Below are positions 1 to 10,611 of a stretch of 64,000 nt of DNA, in pieces. The notes under the pieces were generated by a model. It did no database searches. It had not been told where the DNA came from and saw only the letters and a program-made list of their open reading frames with translations. Each line of letters starts with the position of its first letter. Within the stretch, counting starts at the first letter, position 1. The stretch covers positions 12,570,517-12,634,516 of the forward strand of contig NC_087066.1 of the NCBI RefSeq assembly GCF_963678635.1. Reading direction: 5' to 3'. The translations under genes were made by a program, and so were the position numbers. The DNA comes from Symsagittifera roscoffensis. Its lineage: Eukaryota > Xenacoelomorpha > Acoela > Convolutidae.

Positions 1-914
1 CTGTCTTTAAATAATTTAATCTGAGTTTGCAAAGTTGATTTGCAAGAGAAAACTAAAGCCGACAACTCTTCATTTGAAACGATCCTCGCATGATGAATTC
101 TTACCAAGTACAAAACGATTCTGCAATTTGTTTCAATTTTCAGACCATGAGCTATAAAATTTTTGCAACACAATTCGATCAATCGCGTCGCATAAGAGAA
201 CGGCAGCATCATTAAGCTTTGCTCTACTTCGCTTGAGGTTATTTTTGACACAGCGTCAAGCAGATATTGATTCGAGGTAGTTCCCAAAGCCTGCAAGATA
301 GGCACAAGTTCGCCTGCAGATTGTTGTTCACATATTTCTAATCGCTCCATCAGAAGTTCCGCGCCTTTTAATGTCTCAGCGGTCTTTCTTGACGCTAGCG
401 TGGTTTCTGTTTCCTTCGACAATTCAACTTCATCTCTGTCTAAATTGTCCTCAATTTCCTTATTAAATTCTAGCTCACGTTCGTTTTCTTGCTCTTCCTC
501 TATTATCAAAGGTTCCATGGTCCGCTCCCAGATTCTCAAGGATTTGTCGGCTCCAGAACTGACTACGAAGTCTCCATCAGGTGAAATTGCTAGCGTCCAA
601 GCTGGGCTCTTGAAATGGGCGCGCAGCGTCTGAATCAGTTGAAATTTATCCGCATCCCACTGTTTGATTAGACCATCTTTACCGCACGAGAAAATGAAAT
701 GAGTCTTCGGGAGGAATCGGACGCAAGTTATGCTGTCTTCGTGTGCAAAAAGAGATCGATGACAGTCTCCGAAATCCATACCCCATATCTTCATGTTTCT
801 GTCGGCCGATCCGCTGACTAGAAGCTGACAGTCAGAGGAGATGTCAATACTCACTACTGGCAGTTTGTGACCGTATAGGTTGAGGAAGAACTTCAAAGTG
901 TCAAAGAAGAACAC
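1..914 (-). CDS. WDR3: WDR3/UTP12 homolog, second coding exon (3' part, runs off the window)
   Basis: The minus strand is open from 914 to the edge and continues the exon at 5295-6896. It begins at a CAG acceptor with a T-rich tract (intron bases 915 upward) and is in phase with AAA|GTAAGT at the donor. The translation carries WD repeats typical of the second WDR3 propeller (SADRNMKIWGMDFGDC, then KDGLIKQWDADKF and ADKSLRIWERT), followed by an acidic stretch and an alpha-helical Utp12-type C-terminal domain with the family signature LMMLPFSY. WDR3 (yeast Utp12/Dip2) is a nucleolar subunit of the UTP-B module of the small-subunit processome, needed for 18S rRNA maturation. By comparison with the family roughly 60 C-terminal residues lie beyond position 1. 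The assignment rests on the order of repeats and the Utp12 tail, not on a search. Confidence 0.9.
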   Translation of the reverse strand, partial: MFFFDTLKFFLNLYGHKLPVVSIDISSDCQLLVSGSADRNMKIWGMDFGDCHRSLFAHEDSITCVRFLPKTHFIFSCGKDGLIKQWDADKFQLIQTLRAHFKSPAWTLAISPDGDFVVSSGADKSLRIWERTMEPLIIEEEQENERELEFNKEIEDNLDRDEVELSKETETTLASRKTAETLKGAELLMERLEICEQQSAGELVPILQALGTTSNQYLLDAVSKITSSEVEQSLMMLPFSYATRLIELCCKNFIAHGLKIETNCRIVLYLVRIHHARIVSNEELSALVFSCKSTLQTQIKLFKD

Positions 915-1357
915 CTGGAACAAACAAAAAACATGAACAAATCATCAACCTGTTGAAATTAGTTTTGGAAAAACGTTTGTTGAGGAATTATGTTGCATTA
1001 CCCAAAAAGCTATATTGCATTATTTTTAAAGCGTCCAACAGCATTTTCTATTCCATGAATTGAACAATTTGCAAACCTGGGAGTACCTTAACAGTGCCCC
1101 ACCAAAGAGTCGAGACTTTCAAATTTAAATCATTCTCGGGAAGTTAAAGATATGATTTTGAGCAGTCATATTTGCCAACCCAAAGAGTACAGTGACATCA
1201 TCCCCAATGAAAAGAAATCAGAAGCCGTCCAAAGTAATATTCGAAGCCGTCTAAACTCTTTGTTAGTAAGAAAACAGTATCATTGGAAGAAGAACAACAA
1301 AAGAGCGATGTACGGTTTCACCATTCTACCAATATTCAGAAGTACCCGAGATCCTTG

Positions 1358-1401
1358 GGTAAACCGTAAATGACACGCCGGTAAACCGTAAATGACACGC
1401 C
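1358..1401. repeat. 22-bp perfect tandem duplication in the intron
   Basis: Two adjacent identical copies (1358-1379 and 1380-1401) starting GGTAAACCGTAAATG. This is simple local duplication; no function is suggested. Confidence 0.8.
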
Positions 1402-3397
1402 AACAACATCATTCGCTATGGAAGCCACGATTATTGTATAAGAGCAGCAAAATGCCGAACTATCCGAAACGAAGAACAGCACGAGGAAGCAGTGAAATAC
1501 TCGTTTTGAAATTATAGAAGGAGCTAGAGTGCTTGGATCTATCATTGGACACGAGCAGAGCTGCGAGAAACTTCATGAAAAACAACTCAACCAACACAAT
1601 AATCTCTTACACAATCTATCAAAACTTGCAAAGAAGTCGCCACCAAATATATCATCATGCTATACATCATGCTATAACTTCATGAAAAATATTTTCTGCG
1701 CCCCTTAAAATGAGCAGCCTCAAAATCAAACTGCCCATAGACTATTCCAACGACTACTAATGGTCAAAAGAAGAACATCACATTTCAACACCAGGGAACC
1801 AAAAAAAACGAAAGCAAAAAAACAGGACTCTTGGAACGTAAAAGAGAAAAGAATCAAGGAAAATCCTCGCGAAAATAAACTACACGGTGATCTAGGCTTC
1901 AAACGACGGGGCGTCAAACTATCTAAATTCTCGGCCCTTAACTAAATCCATTTGGAAACAAAAGTATACAATCAATTTTCAACTCGCATAAATTATTGTG
2001 CCTCATCTGAAGTGTTAGTTATCAATTTTTTAAAAAGACAAACAACAGCAAAACTATATGCAAAAAAAATCTTCCGGGTAAACTACAAATCTCGCCTATT
2101 CGCTTGCGGTCCTGTTTGTTCAGATTGAAACACAATTTCAATCTGAAGAAATCAGAGTTCAGAGACAGGATTTACCAGCAATATGGTTGGGAATTAGTCA
2201 ACACTCCCACTAAATGTGCATACGGAAACCCAATCAGCCTGAAATAATTCTCCACTCCGCCAAAGGAGGTTACACACATAATAGACACAACAAAATCAGA
2301 GATTCTATGGCAAACTGATGGACGAGGATAGCTTTGACGTCAAAATCGAGCCCAAGCTTCAGTCATTGCAAGACGAAAGCTTTGTCAAAAAATCATCTAA
2401 CACTGATGAAGCTAGACTAGAAATCAAAGCCAATGGACTTTGAGGCCCCAGATTCTTTCGCTCGTTTTTCCATGAGTATCAAAAAATCCAAATAACTAGC
2501 GATCCAGTGCAGAAATTTCTGCATTTTAAATGATTATCTTAATTATAAGCAAGAAAAACACAGGAAATAATGTTGAACGAAGAAAATGATTTTGATATTT
2601 CGAATCACAACTGCTTCACAGTCAAGAAGCTCATGCAAAAATTTATGCAGAGCTCAAAATAATGATGACAGTGTGTCTTTTACAGAAAATTTATTAAACA
2701 TATTTGAAACAAAACTGCATAAAAAAAACCCTCTTTTTCGAAGAAGTTACATTTATATCTCCCAAATTCCAGAAAATCAGTTGTTCGAGCAACACAGGCT
2801 TAGAAAATTTACAACATTGAATTAGACACTAGGCGTACCCAAGAAAACAGCAAAACAAGAAAAGGTGATTGATCATAAATCGGTTGTTTTGTTTCCGAAA
2901 AATATCAACCAATTTTTCACCGAAATGAGAAACTACTGGACATCGTTTCTATAAGTTAGGGGAATTATCAAGAGATAGGGCTGAATCAGCATTACAAAGA
3001 TGATTAGAGCAGAATCAATCAGAAATCGAAAATAACCTTTACTTTTTCCAAATGTTTTTTTTAAAGATCATACGATTATCATTTTTTTCTAAAGAGCGGA
3101 TAGATTTTGAAAAAGCTTGAATCATAATACAATTTTAAAACGCATTCAAAAAATCAGGGGATCATACCGAATCAAGTACCGAAAACATCACTAAAAAAAT
3201 AAAAGGAGAACTTTATTTAAATTACATGACATCAAAAAAAATCACTGAATAACCGTTTGTAGCATGACGGAAATTAACAAATCCTTGAATTTTTTGTGAA
3301 AAAAGATAATTGATTGGAAAGCTTTTTTATTAAACAAAAGGAGCCCGAGGTTTTTCTTTCAAATAAAACAAAAAGTAGACAAATCATTGTAAACTTG

Positions 3398-3452
3398 TCT
3401 ACTGCATGAAAAACATACATGAAAAACATACTGCATGAAAAACATGAAGAAA
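3398..3452. repeat. Short interspersed repeats of GCATGAAAAACATA type
   Basis: CATGAAAAACAT occurs three times within about 55 bp, two of the copies preceded by CTG. Low-complexity intronic repeat with no further signal. Confidence 0.6.
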
Positions 3453-4899
3453 CACAAAACTGAAATTGAATAAGAAATCAGTGCAACGCATTAAAAAAGA
3501 ATAGAACGGAAGTAACCTGTTAAAAACTTTATTCCAATTACAAAATTAAAAAGAACAATTCACTGCATAACAGTTTGAATAGATAAAAATAACAAAAGAA
3601 GGGAAAACAATTTAATAAAAATAGCACACAGCTGCAAACCCTTTTTGAACCCTAATGAACAAATCATTGCTAAGCTTTTTTCCGCAAACATAAAAACAAT
3701 CAAAAATTGACTGGTAAAATTTTTTCTCAATCCTAGATCATTCAGCAGGGGACAAAATGGAAACTTAGCTAGCCAAAATAGATTTTTGAAGGCAAAAGTA
3801 ATTGAATTGGAAACCAAAAACTAAACTATTAAAAATCAATTTAAACGCTTCTAACAGAAAGCTACCTTTGACAAATCTGACATTAGACATCCTTTCGTAT
3901 TCCTGCGCTGTCAAACAAACCCATTTCGAACGGTATAATCGATTATTTTCCAGCCTAAACTGTCTCTGCCGAAATAAACTTCATTCAGTTCGTAGCCAGT
4001 TCATTCATTTTTCTTGAAATTGTTCTCTTTACGGTAACTGCTTCTACCAACTGTGCCATGCCCCTATAGCCTCCATCCACCCGCAGAGAATGATGGAGGC
4101 TTTTCAGACAGTGGACACCTGAGCCCATGCGTCAGTAACCAACGAACAAGTTCAAGAGGGAATTCAGCTTTTAAATAGAAAACTGAAGCCCAAACCCAAG
4201 AGTAGTATTGGTAGAATAATTGTAAAAGAAGTAGATTATCGAAAAAGTATCACCAAGCATCAAAATAAATGCTTAAAATAACCCGGATTTAAGTTTTAAA
4301 AAATTATATAAAAAAGTGAATTGAAATAAAACATCCTTACAAAGCATCATTTAGTTCAAACATGCAGGCTTAAATAAAAACAGTGCTATTACGCGCATAA
4401 CCCAAGCTTGATGCAAATCCGCAGGTTAGCAGTAACTTTTAAACCTATTTGCACAGCATAGCTATTAAAAATAGACTGTAGCTAAAACATGTAGAGATAG
4501 CGTAACATGCTCAAACATGTCAACATAGGGACTTCTTTAACATGGCTGGAAACGTCTCGCTCAATTAAATAAAAGATAGATATATAGATAGATAACAAGA
4601 AAAACATAAGAATATTAAATTTCAAGAAAAGAAGGTTTAGCTTGTTTACCTTCGCATGCACCGCCGGTTCAGCACAAACACGTAAGAGCCGAATAAAATA
4701 TTCAAAAAAAAACATTTTCAAGTCCCCTGAAACTATATTGAACAACACTCGCACCTGCAACTACATTGAAAATAGCTTACAGCACAAGCAAAATTTGTGA
4801 TGTGACAACTAAGTGACAAAACTTGAGCAGACAAACGAAAGCTCGACAAGTCAATTTTACCGACAGAAAATTCCAATTGCAAACGTACTGAAAAAAAAC

Positions 4900-4972
4900 A
4901 AGGTCCGGCCGGGACTCAAACTCCTAATATTAGGGTGTAAAGGTGACGGCGTTACCTCTAGGTCAAAAGGTT
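4900..4972 (-). repeat. tRNA-derived sequence (SINE head or tRNA pseudogene)
   Basis: On the minus strand the sequence has a good RNA polymerase III A box (TGACCTAGAGG, 4965-4955), 32 nt of spacer and a B-box-like AGTTTGAGTCC (4922-4912), then CCCGGCCGGACC and a T8 run as in a Pol III terminator. The 5' acceptor strand does not pair with the 3' CCGGACC, so it is not a functional tRNA. A tRNA-derived SINE head is the best reading. The SINE body, if any, is not recognisable. Confidence 0.5.
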
Positions 4973-5294
4973 TTGTAAGAAAAGCGAGTAAGATTTGTAA
5001 GAAAAGGTGTTTACAGCAAAAAAGTCCCGATTACAAGACACTTGCTTTCGCAAGTGTAAAAACTTTGAACAATTGAAACGTTGCAGTATATTGGCATTTT
5101 AAAGTGTCAACAAAAGTACTTCTTAAACAAGTGTCACGCGAAAATAACGATAATAAATAACGTAAAAATAGAGGGATATATTGATCGATAGATGCTAAAC
5201 CTACACATGTTTATTCGACAATGAGATTAAAAACACAAAAACAAGGAAAGTGGACTAACACGATGCGTAAATTAAGGTGAATTGCATTACTTAC

Positions 5295-6896
5295 TTTAAC
5301 TGAGTTGTCTAACAGGGCAGCTGCAATATACTTGCCATCAAAGGACACTTTGATAGCTAATACATCTTCTTCCATGTCCAGCTTCCGTGCAAGAGATAAA
5401 TTAAGTTCAAGTTTCTCATTTTCCCCTGGCTCAAGCACGTAGTCCCAGAACTTCAGGCACTTATCGGAACCTCCGCTTATTACTCCCTTCATGTTTGAAA
5501 ATTGATCCAGTGCCCATACTTCCCCCATGTGTGCATCAATAATGTTTGTAACATCACTATTACCAAGATCCATGATGTACAGTTTACCCGATTTGGTTCC
5601 GGAGATCACGTGACGGTTTCCTGGAGCAACTAAACTGCAAAGCGCATAACCACTCGGAATAGTTCTGATACATGAAGATTTTGCTTTGCTCCACACTTTA
5701 GTAGTTTCTTTAGAGCTTGAAATTATGAGTGAGCTATCATTTGCTATGCAGATGGAACGCACTTCGGACCTGTGACCTAAAAGGTCAAGCGTTTGAGCAC
5801 CCTCAGATGACGTGTCGTTTACAAGTTTACACTCAATATTATTATTCAAAAGACCAGCGCATACGAAAACTTTCCTCCCCGACCTGACGAGATCAAAACT
5901 TTTAATGACCCGTGAAAAAGACACAGTTGGCTGAACTTTAACATGGTCTGAAAACTCCAATGTCACTTCGATTTCCATTTCTTCATCCTGATTTTCGGCT
6001 GCTTTTCTCAGTTTCTTGCTTCGTTTCTTCTTCAAAAGATCCAGCTCCTCGTCAGTACGGATCTCAAACATCTCCAACAACGACGATTTTTGAGTTAAAC
6101 AGTAGAAGCAATTCTTAGACTCTGTTTTTCGCTTCAAAGATAGAACACTGTTGGTCTGAGAGCGCAGGATTGATCCAAGCTTTTGAACTTCTACCGAATT
6201 ATGAGTTTTACTACAATCATCTTCGGTCGTTTCGATTGAAGTTTTTGAAAAATTTAGAGAGTAGAACCTAAGCTCAGCGTCCTGTGACCCGGAGACCAAA
6301 ATTGTGTCTTCTTGCAACAATGCAACACATGTGACTTCTGTTTTGTGCCCCACAATTGTTTGAGTGCATTGCTGTATATTTAAGTCCCAGAACTTAATCA
6401 GACAGTCTTTTGAGCTTGTAACGATAAAATTTTCTCGTTCAACGAAGAGGGTTTCTGTGATGCTTCCCGTGTGTCCTAGAAGTCTGAAAAGTCCAGCCTG
6501 GTTCACTACGTCCCATATGATAACAGCTGTGTCTTTGCCCCCACTTGCAAGAAGAGTACTTTTTAAATTAAATGAGAGAGCTGTTATTTCCGACTTGTGC
6601 CCACATAGTACTGCTAAACAACTTGTCGCTTCGAAACTGAACAACCTAATCTTCCCATCACTGTATCCAACAGCAAGTTCATTTCCACCTTTTGACAACT
6701 TGTTAACTCGTGCGAACGAATCTGCGCGGTAGCTTCTGAGTATAGACTTACTTCGCAAACTCCAAAGATGTACTACTTCACATGCTGCCAGCAGCACACT
6801 ATCATTTCCAATCAGTATGCAATCTGTTCCAGAAGAATACACAGCTCCCAGAGTTGAATGGGGTTCCCACTTCAAATACTGCCGAGAACTGACCAT
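5295..6896 (-). CDS. WDR3: WDR3/UTP12 homolog, first coding exon
   Basis: 534 codons from ATG at 6896 (MVSSRQYLKW) to the GTAAGT donor at 5294. The N-terminus matches the family start (the short hydrophobic lead before the first WD blade), which supports this ATG. WD repeats run through the whole exon, for example GGKDTAVIIWDV, SSKDCLIKFWDL, GHRSEVRSI and GGSDKCLKFWDY, with the family's lysine-rich linker (KKKRSKKLRK) near residue 290 between the two propellers. The product is the UTP-B scaffold protein of the pre-18S rRNA processome in the nucleolus. The reading frame continues past the donor to 5211, but that tail is intronic. AATTTGTA between a TTTTTCAG-like acceptor (6906) and the ATG could mean a 5'UTR intron; that part is weak. 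Confidence 0.93.
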
Positions 6897-7536
6897 TACA
6901 AATTCTGAAAAATAGTGATTTTTCTAACAAAATAAATCACATACACGCTCAGACTGTCTTATGACCTTGCTTAAATTAAGAAACAAAAAGCAGGAAAATT
7001 CAAATGGTTTATGGAAACAGAAGTAAAAAAAAAGAGGCCCAATGTTTGCAGTCAGTTGAGGGTAGTTTTGGATAATTGCAGTCGGTCGATGTGAAAGCTT
7101 GAGTAAAGTTCAAATTAGTTTTCGTCCAAAATGGCTCTTGCAATTTAATAATTTCAGAAATTAAATACGTTAATTTGCAATTAATTTTGTCCGCTAGCAT
7201 AAAGAGTAAAAATTATTATCTAGAGTTTAAACTATGTATCCCATTTTTTTTTCAAAAAATTGAAAAAAAAAGTAAACAGACTGGTTTTTTGGGTCAAAAT
7301 AGTGAGATTTTGATCCCACCACAAACCGCGATTTTTGAGATATCGAGTTTTTTAAAACGAAAAAAAAAGAGCAAGTAGCCCTATTTTCAGGAGTGACCTC
7401 GTGGTGTGGGGATACTGAGACCCAGCCATGAGCTCACTATTTTTGCATGTAATTAAGTTAATCTGAGCGTATGACCGAAACCCAAAACAGTAACGATTTT
7501 GTCGACCCGATGTTAAAGAACCACAAAAATATCTGG
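6897..7536. promoter_or_regulatory. 5' flank of WDR3 up to the first LTR
   Basis: 640 bp between the WDR3 start codon and the first base of the E3 LTR must hold the WDR3 5'UTR and proximal promoter, since everything further out is transposon. The stretch is AT-rich with several A/T homopolymers around 7230-7370. No TATA box or known factor site can be called. Bases about 7385-7530 show patchy similarity to the R/U5 part of the E2-type LTR (the order TGAGAC-CCAGCCATG, GCATGTAA, GACCGA, AACGATTTT), so part of this flank may be an old, very diverged LTR piece. Confidence 0.45.
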
Positions 7537-8040
7537 TGTGCCAGTCGGTCATATCTGGAAGTTTGACATTGAGGAACACGAAATACGTGGTTTTGGAATG
7601 AAGTTTAATTTTTCATAAATTCGATTGGAGCCTGTCACGCTCAGTTTTCTCGCGACAACTGAAAACATCAAAAATAAAATCAGAACAACCGAATTACAAT
7701 TGCGGGAAAGTTGTCAAATAAACACAGTGGGAAACTGCTATTCGCAATTTCCGTCGTAGAAAACGAGAGTACAGCTGTCCTATCTCATATAGGAGACAGA
7801 ACAATCACAAGAGCAAATCAAGACTCAGCTGAAACAGAGTGAACCATCAATGGAAAGGTGGACAACTGAAGTCTCCCAATGGTTCAGATCCAAAACTACA
7901 TTCTTGAATTAAAACTCATTTCCTTGATTGGAACTCATTGTTAGAAAACTTCTTGAGTTATAATCAACTATATTCATGCTAGAGTTATTAATTAGCTTAA
8001 TTACTCTGTTTCTCAAGTGTGCTGCTATGTAAGTACCAAA
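7537..8040 (+). repeat. Element E3, 5' LTR, left part (about 504 bp)
   Basis: Starts TGTGCCAGTCGGTCATAT and follows the E1 LTR for its first roughly 515 bases with scattered substitutions and indels, up to GCTGCTATGTAAGTACCAAA, then stops abruptly at a minus-strand leader fragment. The missing right part of a plus-strand LTR of the same type is found at 56999-57127, next to the E3 leader and gag-pol. I therefore read this as the start of E3, split by nested insertion. Divergence from the E1 LTR shows it is older. Confidence 0.75.
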
Positions 8041-8192
8041 TTCCAGTCAAGTTTCCAGTGGGTTCAGCTCAGTCCTTCTGAACCACTTTCCCACTCGGCT
8101 GGTCACCTCTTCCAGTCAAGTCTCCTAGTGGTCCGGTTCGATCCTTGTGAACCACTTTCCAACTCGGCTGGTCACCTCATCCAGTCAAGTCT
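8041..8192 (-). mobile_element. Element E0 leader fragment (minus strand), repeat array part
   Basis: Reverse complement of the 70-bp leader repeats seen in E1 (9616-9796) and E3 (57635-57795): about two and a half units containing GGAGACTTGACTGGAAG and GACCAGCCGAGTGGGAAAG on the minus strand. The right edge is the E1 insertion site; the sequence continues directly at 31177 after removal of E1 and one TCT. The left edge at about 8040 is a deletion junction with the E3 LTR. Confidence 0.75.
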
Positions 8193-9111
8193 TGTGCCAG
8201 TCGGTCATATTTGGAAGTTTGACCTTGAGAGAAGCAAAAAAAACACTTGATTTTGGAGTGAAATTTAATTTTTCAAAATTTCGAATGGAACCTGTCATGC
8301 ACGATTTTCTCGCGAGAACTGAAAATCAGAAAAAGAGATCAGAACAATTTCAGAACAATTGAGTCGAAAACGCGGGAAAGTCGCAAGAAAAAGCAGTAGG
8401 AAATTGCTATTCGCAATTTCCATCACTATAATAATCGAGAGTAGAGCTGTCCCATCTGTGACAGAGACGAGAGCATTCCCTCGAATTGGATTATAACGAC
8501 TGGAGTATTATTCGGAACTGGACTAGAGTGAACCTTTGGTGGAAAGGTGGACAGCTTGAGTGTCCTAATGGTTCACAAGAAAACTATTGTCTAGAGTATA
8601 AACTCGTTCTCATTGTTAAAACTATAAAACATTAGACTCATTTAGTTGCGTTATTTAATTCTTGAGTTAATTACCGACTGGATTATTTCCCACTTCTTGA
8701 GCGTGCTACTATGTGAGTACAAATTTAAATTCCTAGAGTGTGTTTTATGATTGTTATGTTGAGGTAAGGCGAGTTTTAGGTTGATCCATCTGAAATGGAT
8801 CAAAGTTCCACTGTCTAATAAAAAAGCAACTTAACGGATTGTTCCAACCCGGTTTTTAACGGCGTTCATGTATTTTGGGTATCTAGAGACCTAAGTATGG
8901 GGACGTTTCTAATTCTAGAGTGGGGGGATATTTTAGTAGTAGCCTTTAAGCTGTAACGGGTCGTAGTCTCATGTCACAAGCGAACCGAACTGGCTCCGAC
9001 CGTTCTTGAGGTAGAAAAACACAAGAGATAGTGTCCCTGACCCTTGAGCCAGTGGTTATAGGGCCTATTTTTCTTAAGCCTCATGTGTGACTGCAGTAGA
9101 CGAATGTTACA
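8193..9111 (+). repeat. E1 5' LTR, 919 bp
   Basis: Begins TGTGCCAGTC and ends GAATGTTACA. It is nearly identical to 30259-31176: eight versus seven A near 8236, G versus A near 8336, T versus C near 8536. It contains TATAAA at 8597-8602 and 8623-8628 (candidate promoter), a 9-bp perfect hairpin at 8781-8803 and AATAAA at 8817-8822 (candidate poly(A) signal). That order would put the hairpin in or near R. Confidence 0.95.
8781..8803 (+). promoter_or_regulatory. LTR hairpin (9-bp stem, 5-nt loop) before the poly(A) signal
   Basis: TTGATCCAT, loop CTGAA, ATGGATCAA is a perfect inverted repeat 13 nt before AATAAA. The same position in the E2-type LTR has AATCCAT-CTCCA-ATGGATT, where a G-C pair has become A-T on both sides. 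The copies at 30846-30868 and in the E0 LTR also keep the pairing. Covariation points to a folded RNA. Confidence 0.6.
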
Positions 9112-9122
9112 TAGTGTTTTTA

Positions 9123-9137
9123 TGGCGCTCCTGGGTG
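9123..9137 (+). other. E1 primer-binding site
   Basis: TGGCGCTCCTGGGTG lies 11 nt inside the 5' LTR. TGG would pair with a tRNA CCA end. The same 15-mer is at 32425-32439 in E2, with one-base (E0) and two-base (E3) variants. The complementary tRNA would have G at discriminator position 73, typical of tRNA-Ser, but the tRNA identity is inferred only. Confidence 0.7.
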
Positions 9138-9615
9138 TTTACGACATCAAGACTACGGAGTCGAACCCACTTGAGACAGCTTCGGGCTGAATGCCCATTC
9201 TAGAGTACCGGCGGTACGGTTCGACAGGAACGTGCAAACCTTCCGGTTGTACCGTGATAGCTTTTTAAGAAAACTCGAGAAAATTTCCTGGTACGCTCTC
9301 CGAACGAGGCTTAGCTAACCGAGTAAAGGGGGCAACTAGGGAGACAAAAACACGAGCAAAAAGACAAAAAGCAAAACAAAAACCAAAAAAAGAATAGAAA
9401 AAGGAACAAAAACCATAAAACGAAAAAAGACAGTGACTTTGACACCAGATTAGTTGGATCAAACCTTTATTTTAATTAAATAGTATACCCATACTGTTTT
9501 ACAAGTTCGATCGTTTCGATCAACCTAGCAATTTAAACCAGTAAACTGAATAAAGTGCCCGAAGTGGGGCGTCGTCAAGGGTTTTCAGATAGCTTGGAAC
9601 TTAGCTGGACCAATA

Positions 9616-9796
9616 GGAGACTTGACTGGAAGAGGTGACCAGCCGAGTGGGAAAGTGGTTCAGGGACACTTGAGCTGAACCAATAGGAGACTTGACTGGA
9701 AGAGGTGACCAGCCGAGTGGGAAAGTGGTTCAGGGACACTTGAGCTGAACCAATAGGAGACTGGACTGGAACAGGTGACCAGTCGAGTGGGAAAGC
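9616..9796 (+). repeat. 70-bp tandem repeats in the E1 leader (about 2.6 units)
   Basis: Units begin at 9616, 9686 and 9756 with GGAGACTTGACTGGAAGAGG; the third is partial and slightly diverged. The same array, with a 69-bp period, is at 57635-57795 in E3 and inverted in the E0 fragment at 8041-8192. Confidence 0.85.
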
Positions 9797-10611
9797 AGCC
9801 AAGAAGGATTTGGCAATTCTCGAGTTCTCAAGTTGGGCAGAACGGGTATCGTTAGAATCCACATTACATTATAGGAGATAAGGGTAAAATTGGATAAGCG
9901 AAATCCCCCAGTTTTGAGGAACGTTTTTACTTGAGCAGGCCTGGAAACAGGTCTACGGTTTTCTCTTGAGAGGTTTAGCACCCGGCGCTTAAAGTAATTT
10001 TTAGGCTTAAGAAGGGGGGCTAGAAAGGGGGGAGGTTAGAAGGGGGACTGGTTAAGTTAGAGGTTGGCGGTTGTAAATTGTAAAAAGGGGGAAATTAGAG
10101 TAACTAATTAGTCGACATCGTTGACTTAGTTACATTAGAAATTAACACGCGTTGGTAATATTAGGTGGAGATCCAAAATTCAACTCGAGTTAAGACTGGT
10201 ACGCTGGTTGGTTTGGTAGGGGGGACCGGATATAAACAGCTTTTGTGAAACCCCATAAGATCACTAGTGGGGGGAGGAAAACGCGTGGCAATTAGGTACC
10301 AGACATTTTTTTCGACGAAAGGTAGACATTGGTCACCTTTGAATTTCAGGTGGGCTCATTTTTCTGTTTTTATTATTTTTCTTACTTAGATTTTTGTTGC
10401 ATTTTAGTGAGGATTTGTGTTTGGTTTTATACGAACAGGTGATCACAAGATACCTGCGCACCTACATTGAAATAGAAACAACCAAAAAGAAGAGGGGGGT
10501 CAGCATTTGGCTTTTAAGAGAGGGTTTTTGGGAAAATTTTACTAGAGCTTGAGTGGTGGTACAAGGTACGGTGATTCAAGAAGACCCTACAACGAGGAAG
10601 ACACTCCGTGA

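Larger units (their letters stand above)
915..5294 (-). other. Intron of WDR3, about 4.38 kb
   Basis: The donor GTAAGT follows codon 534 of the upstream exon (its GT is the complement of 5293-5294) and the acceptor TTTGTTCCAG ends at 915 on the minus strand. Joining the two gives an uninterrupted WD-repeat reading across the junction. The interior is AT-rich and without a convincing gene. It holds a 22-bp tandem duplication (1358-1401), a run of short repeats near 3400-3452, a hairpin formed by GCCTCCAT and ATGGAGGC at about 4070-4096, and a tRNA-like sequence at 4900-4972. Short ORFs on both strands look random. Confidence 0.85.

Noticed and set aside
4813-5076. 87-aa ORF in the intron
   Set aside because: It overlaps the tRNA-like sequence, has no recognisable feature and looks random.
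5211-5294. C-terminal extension of the WDR3 reading frame
   Set aside because: It lies after a consensus GTAAGT donor, has no family similarity, and the true continuation is at 914.
7009-7579. Short ORFs upstream of WDR3
   Set aside because: Low complexity, overlapping on both strands and without similarity to known proteins.
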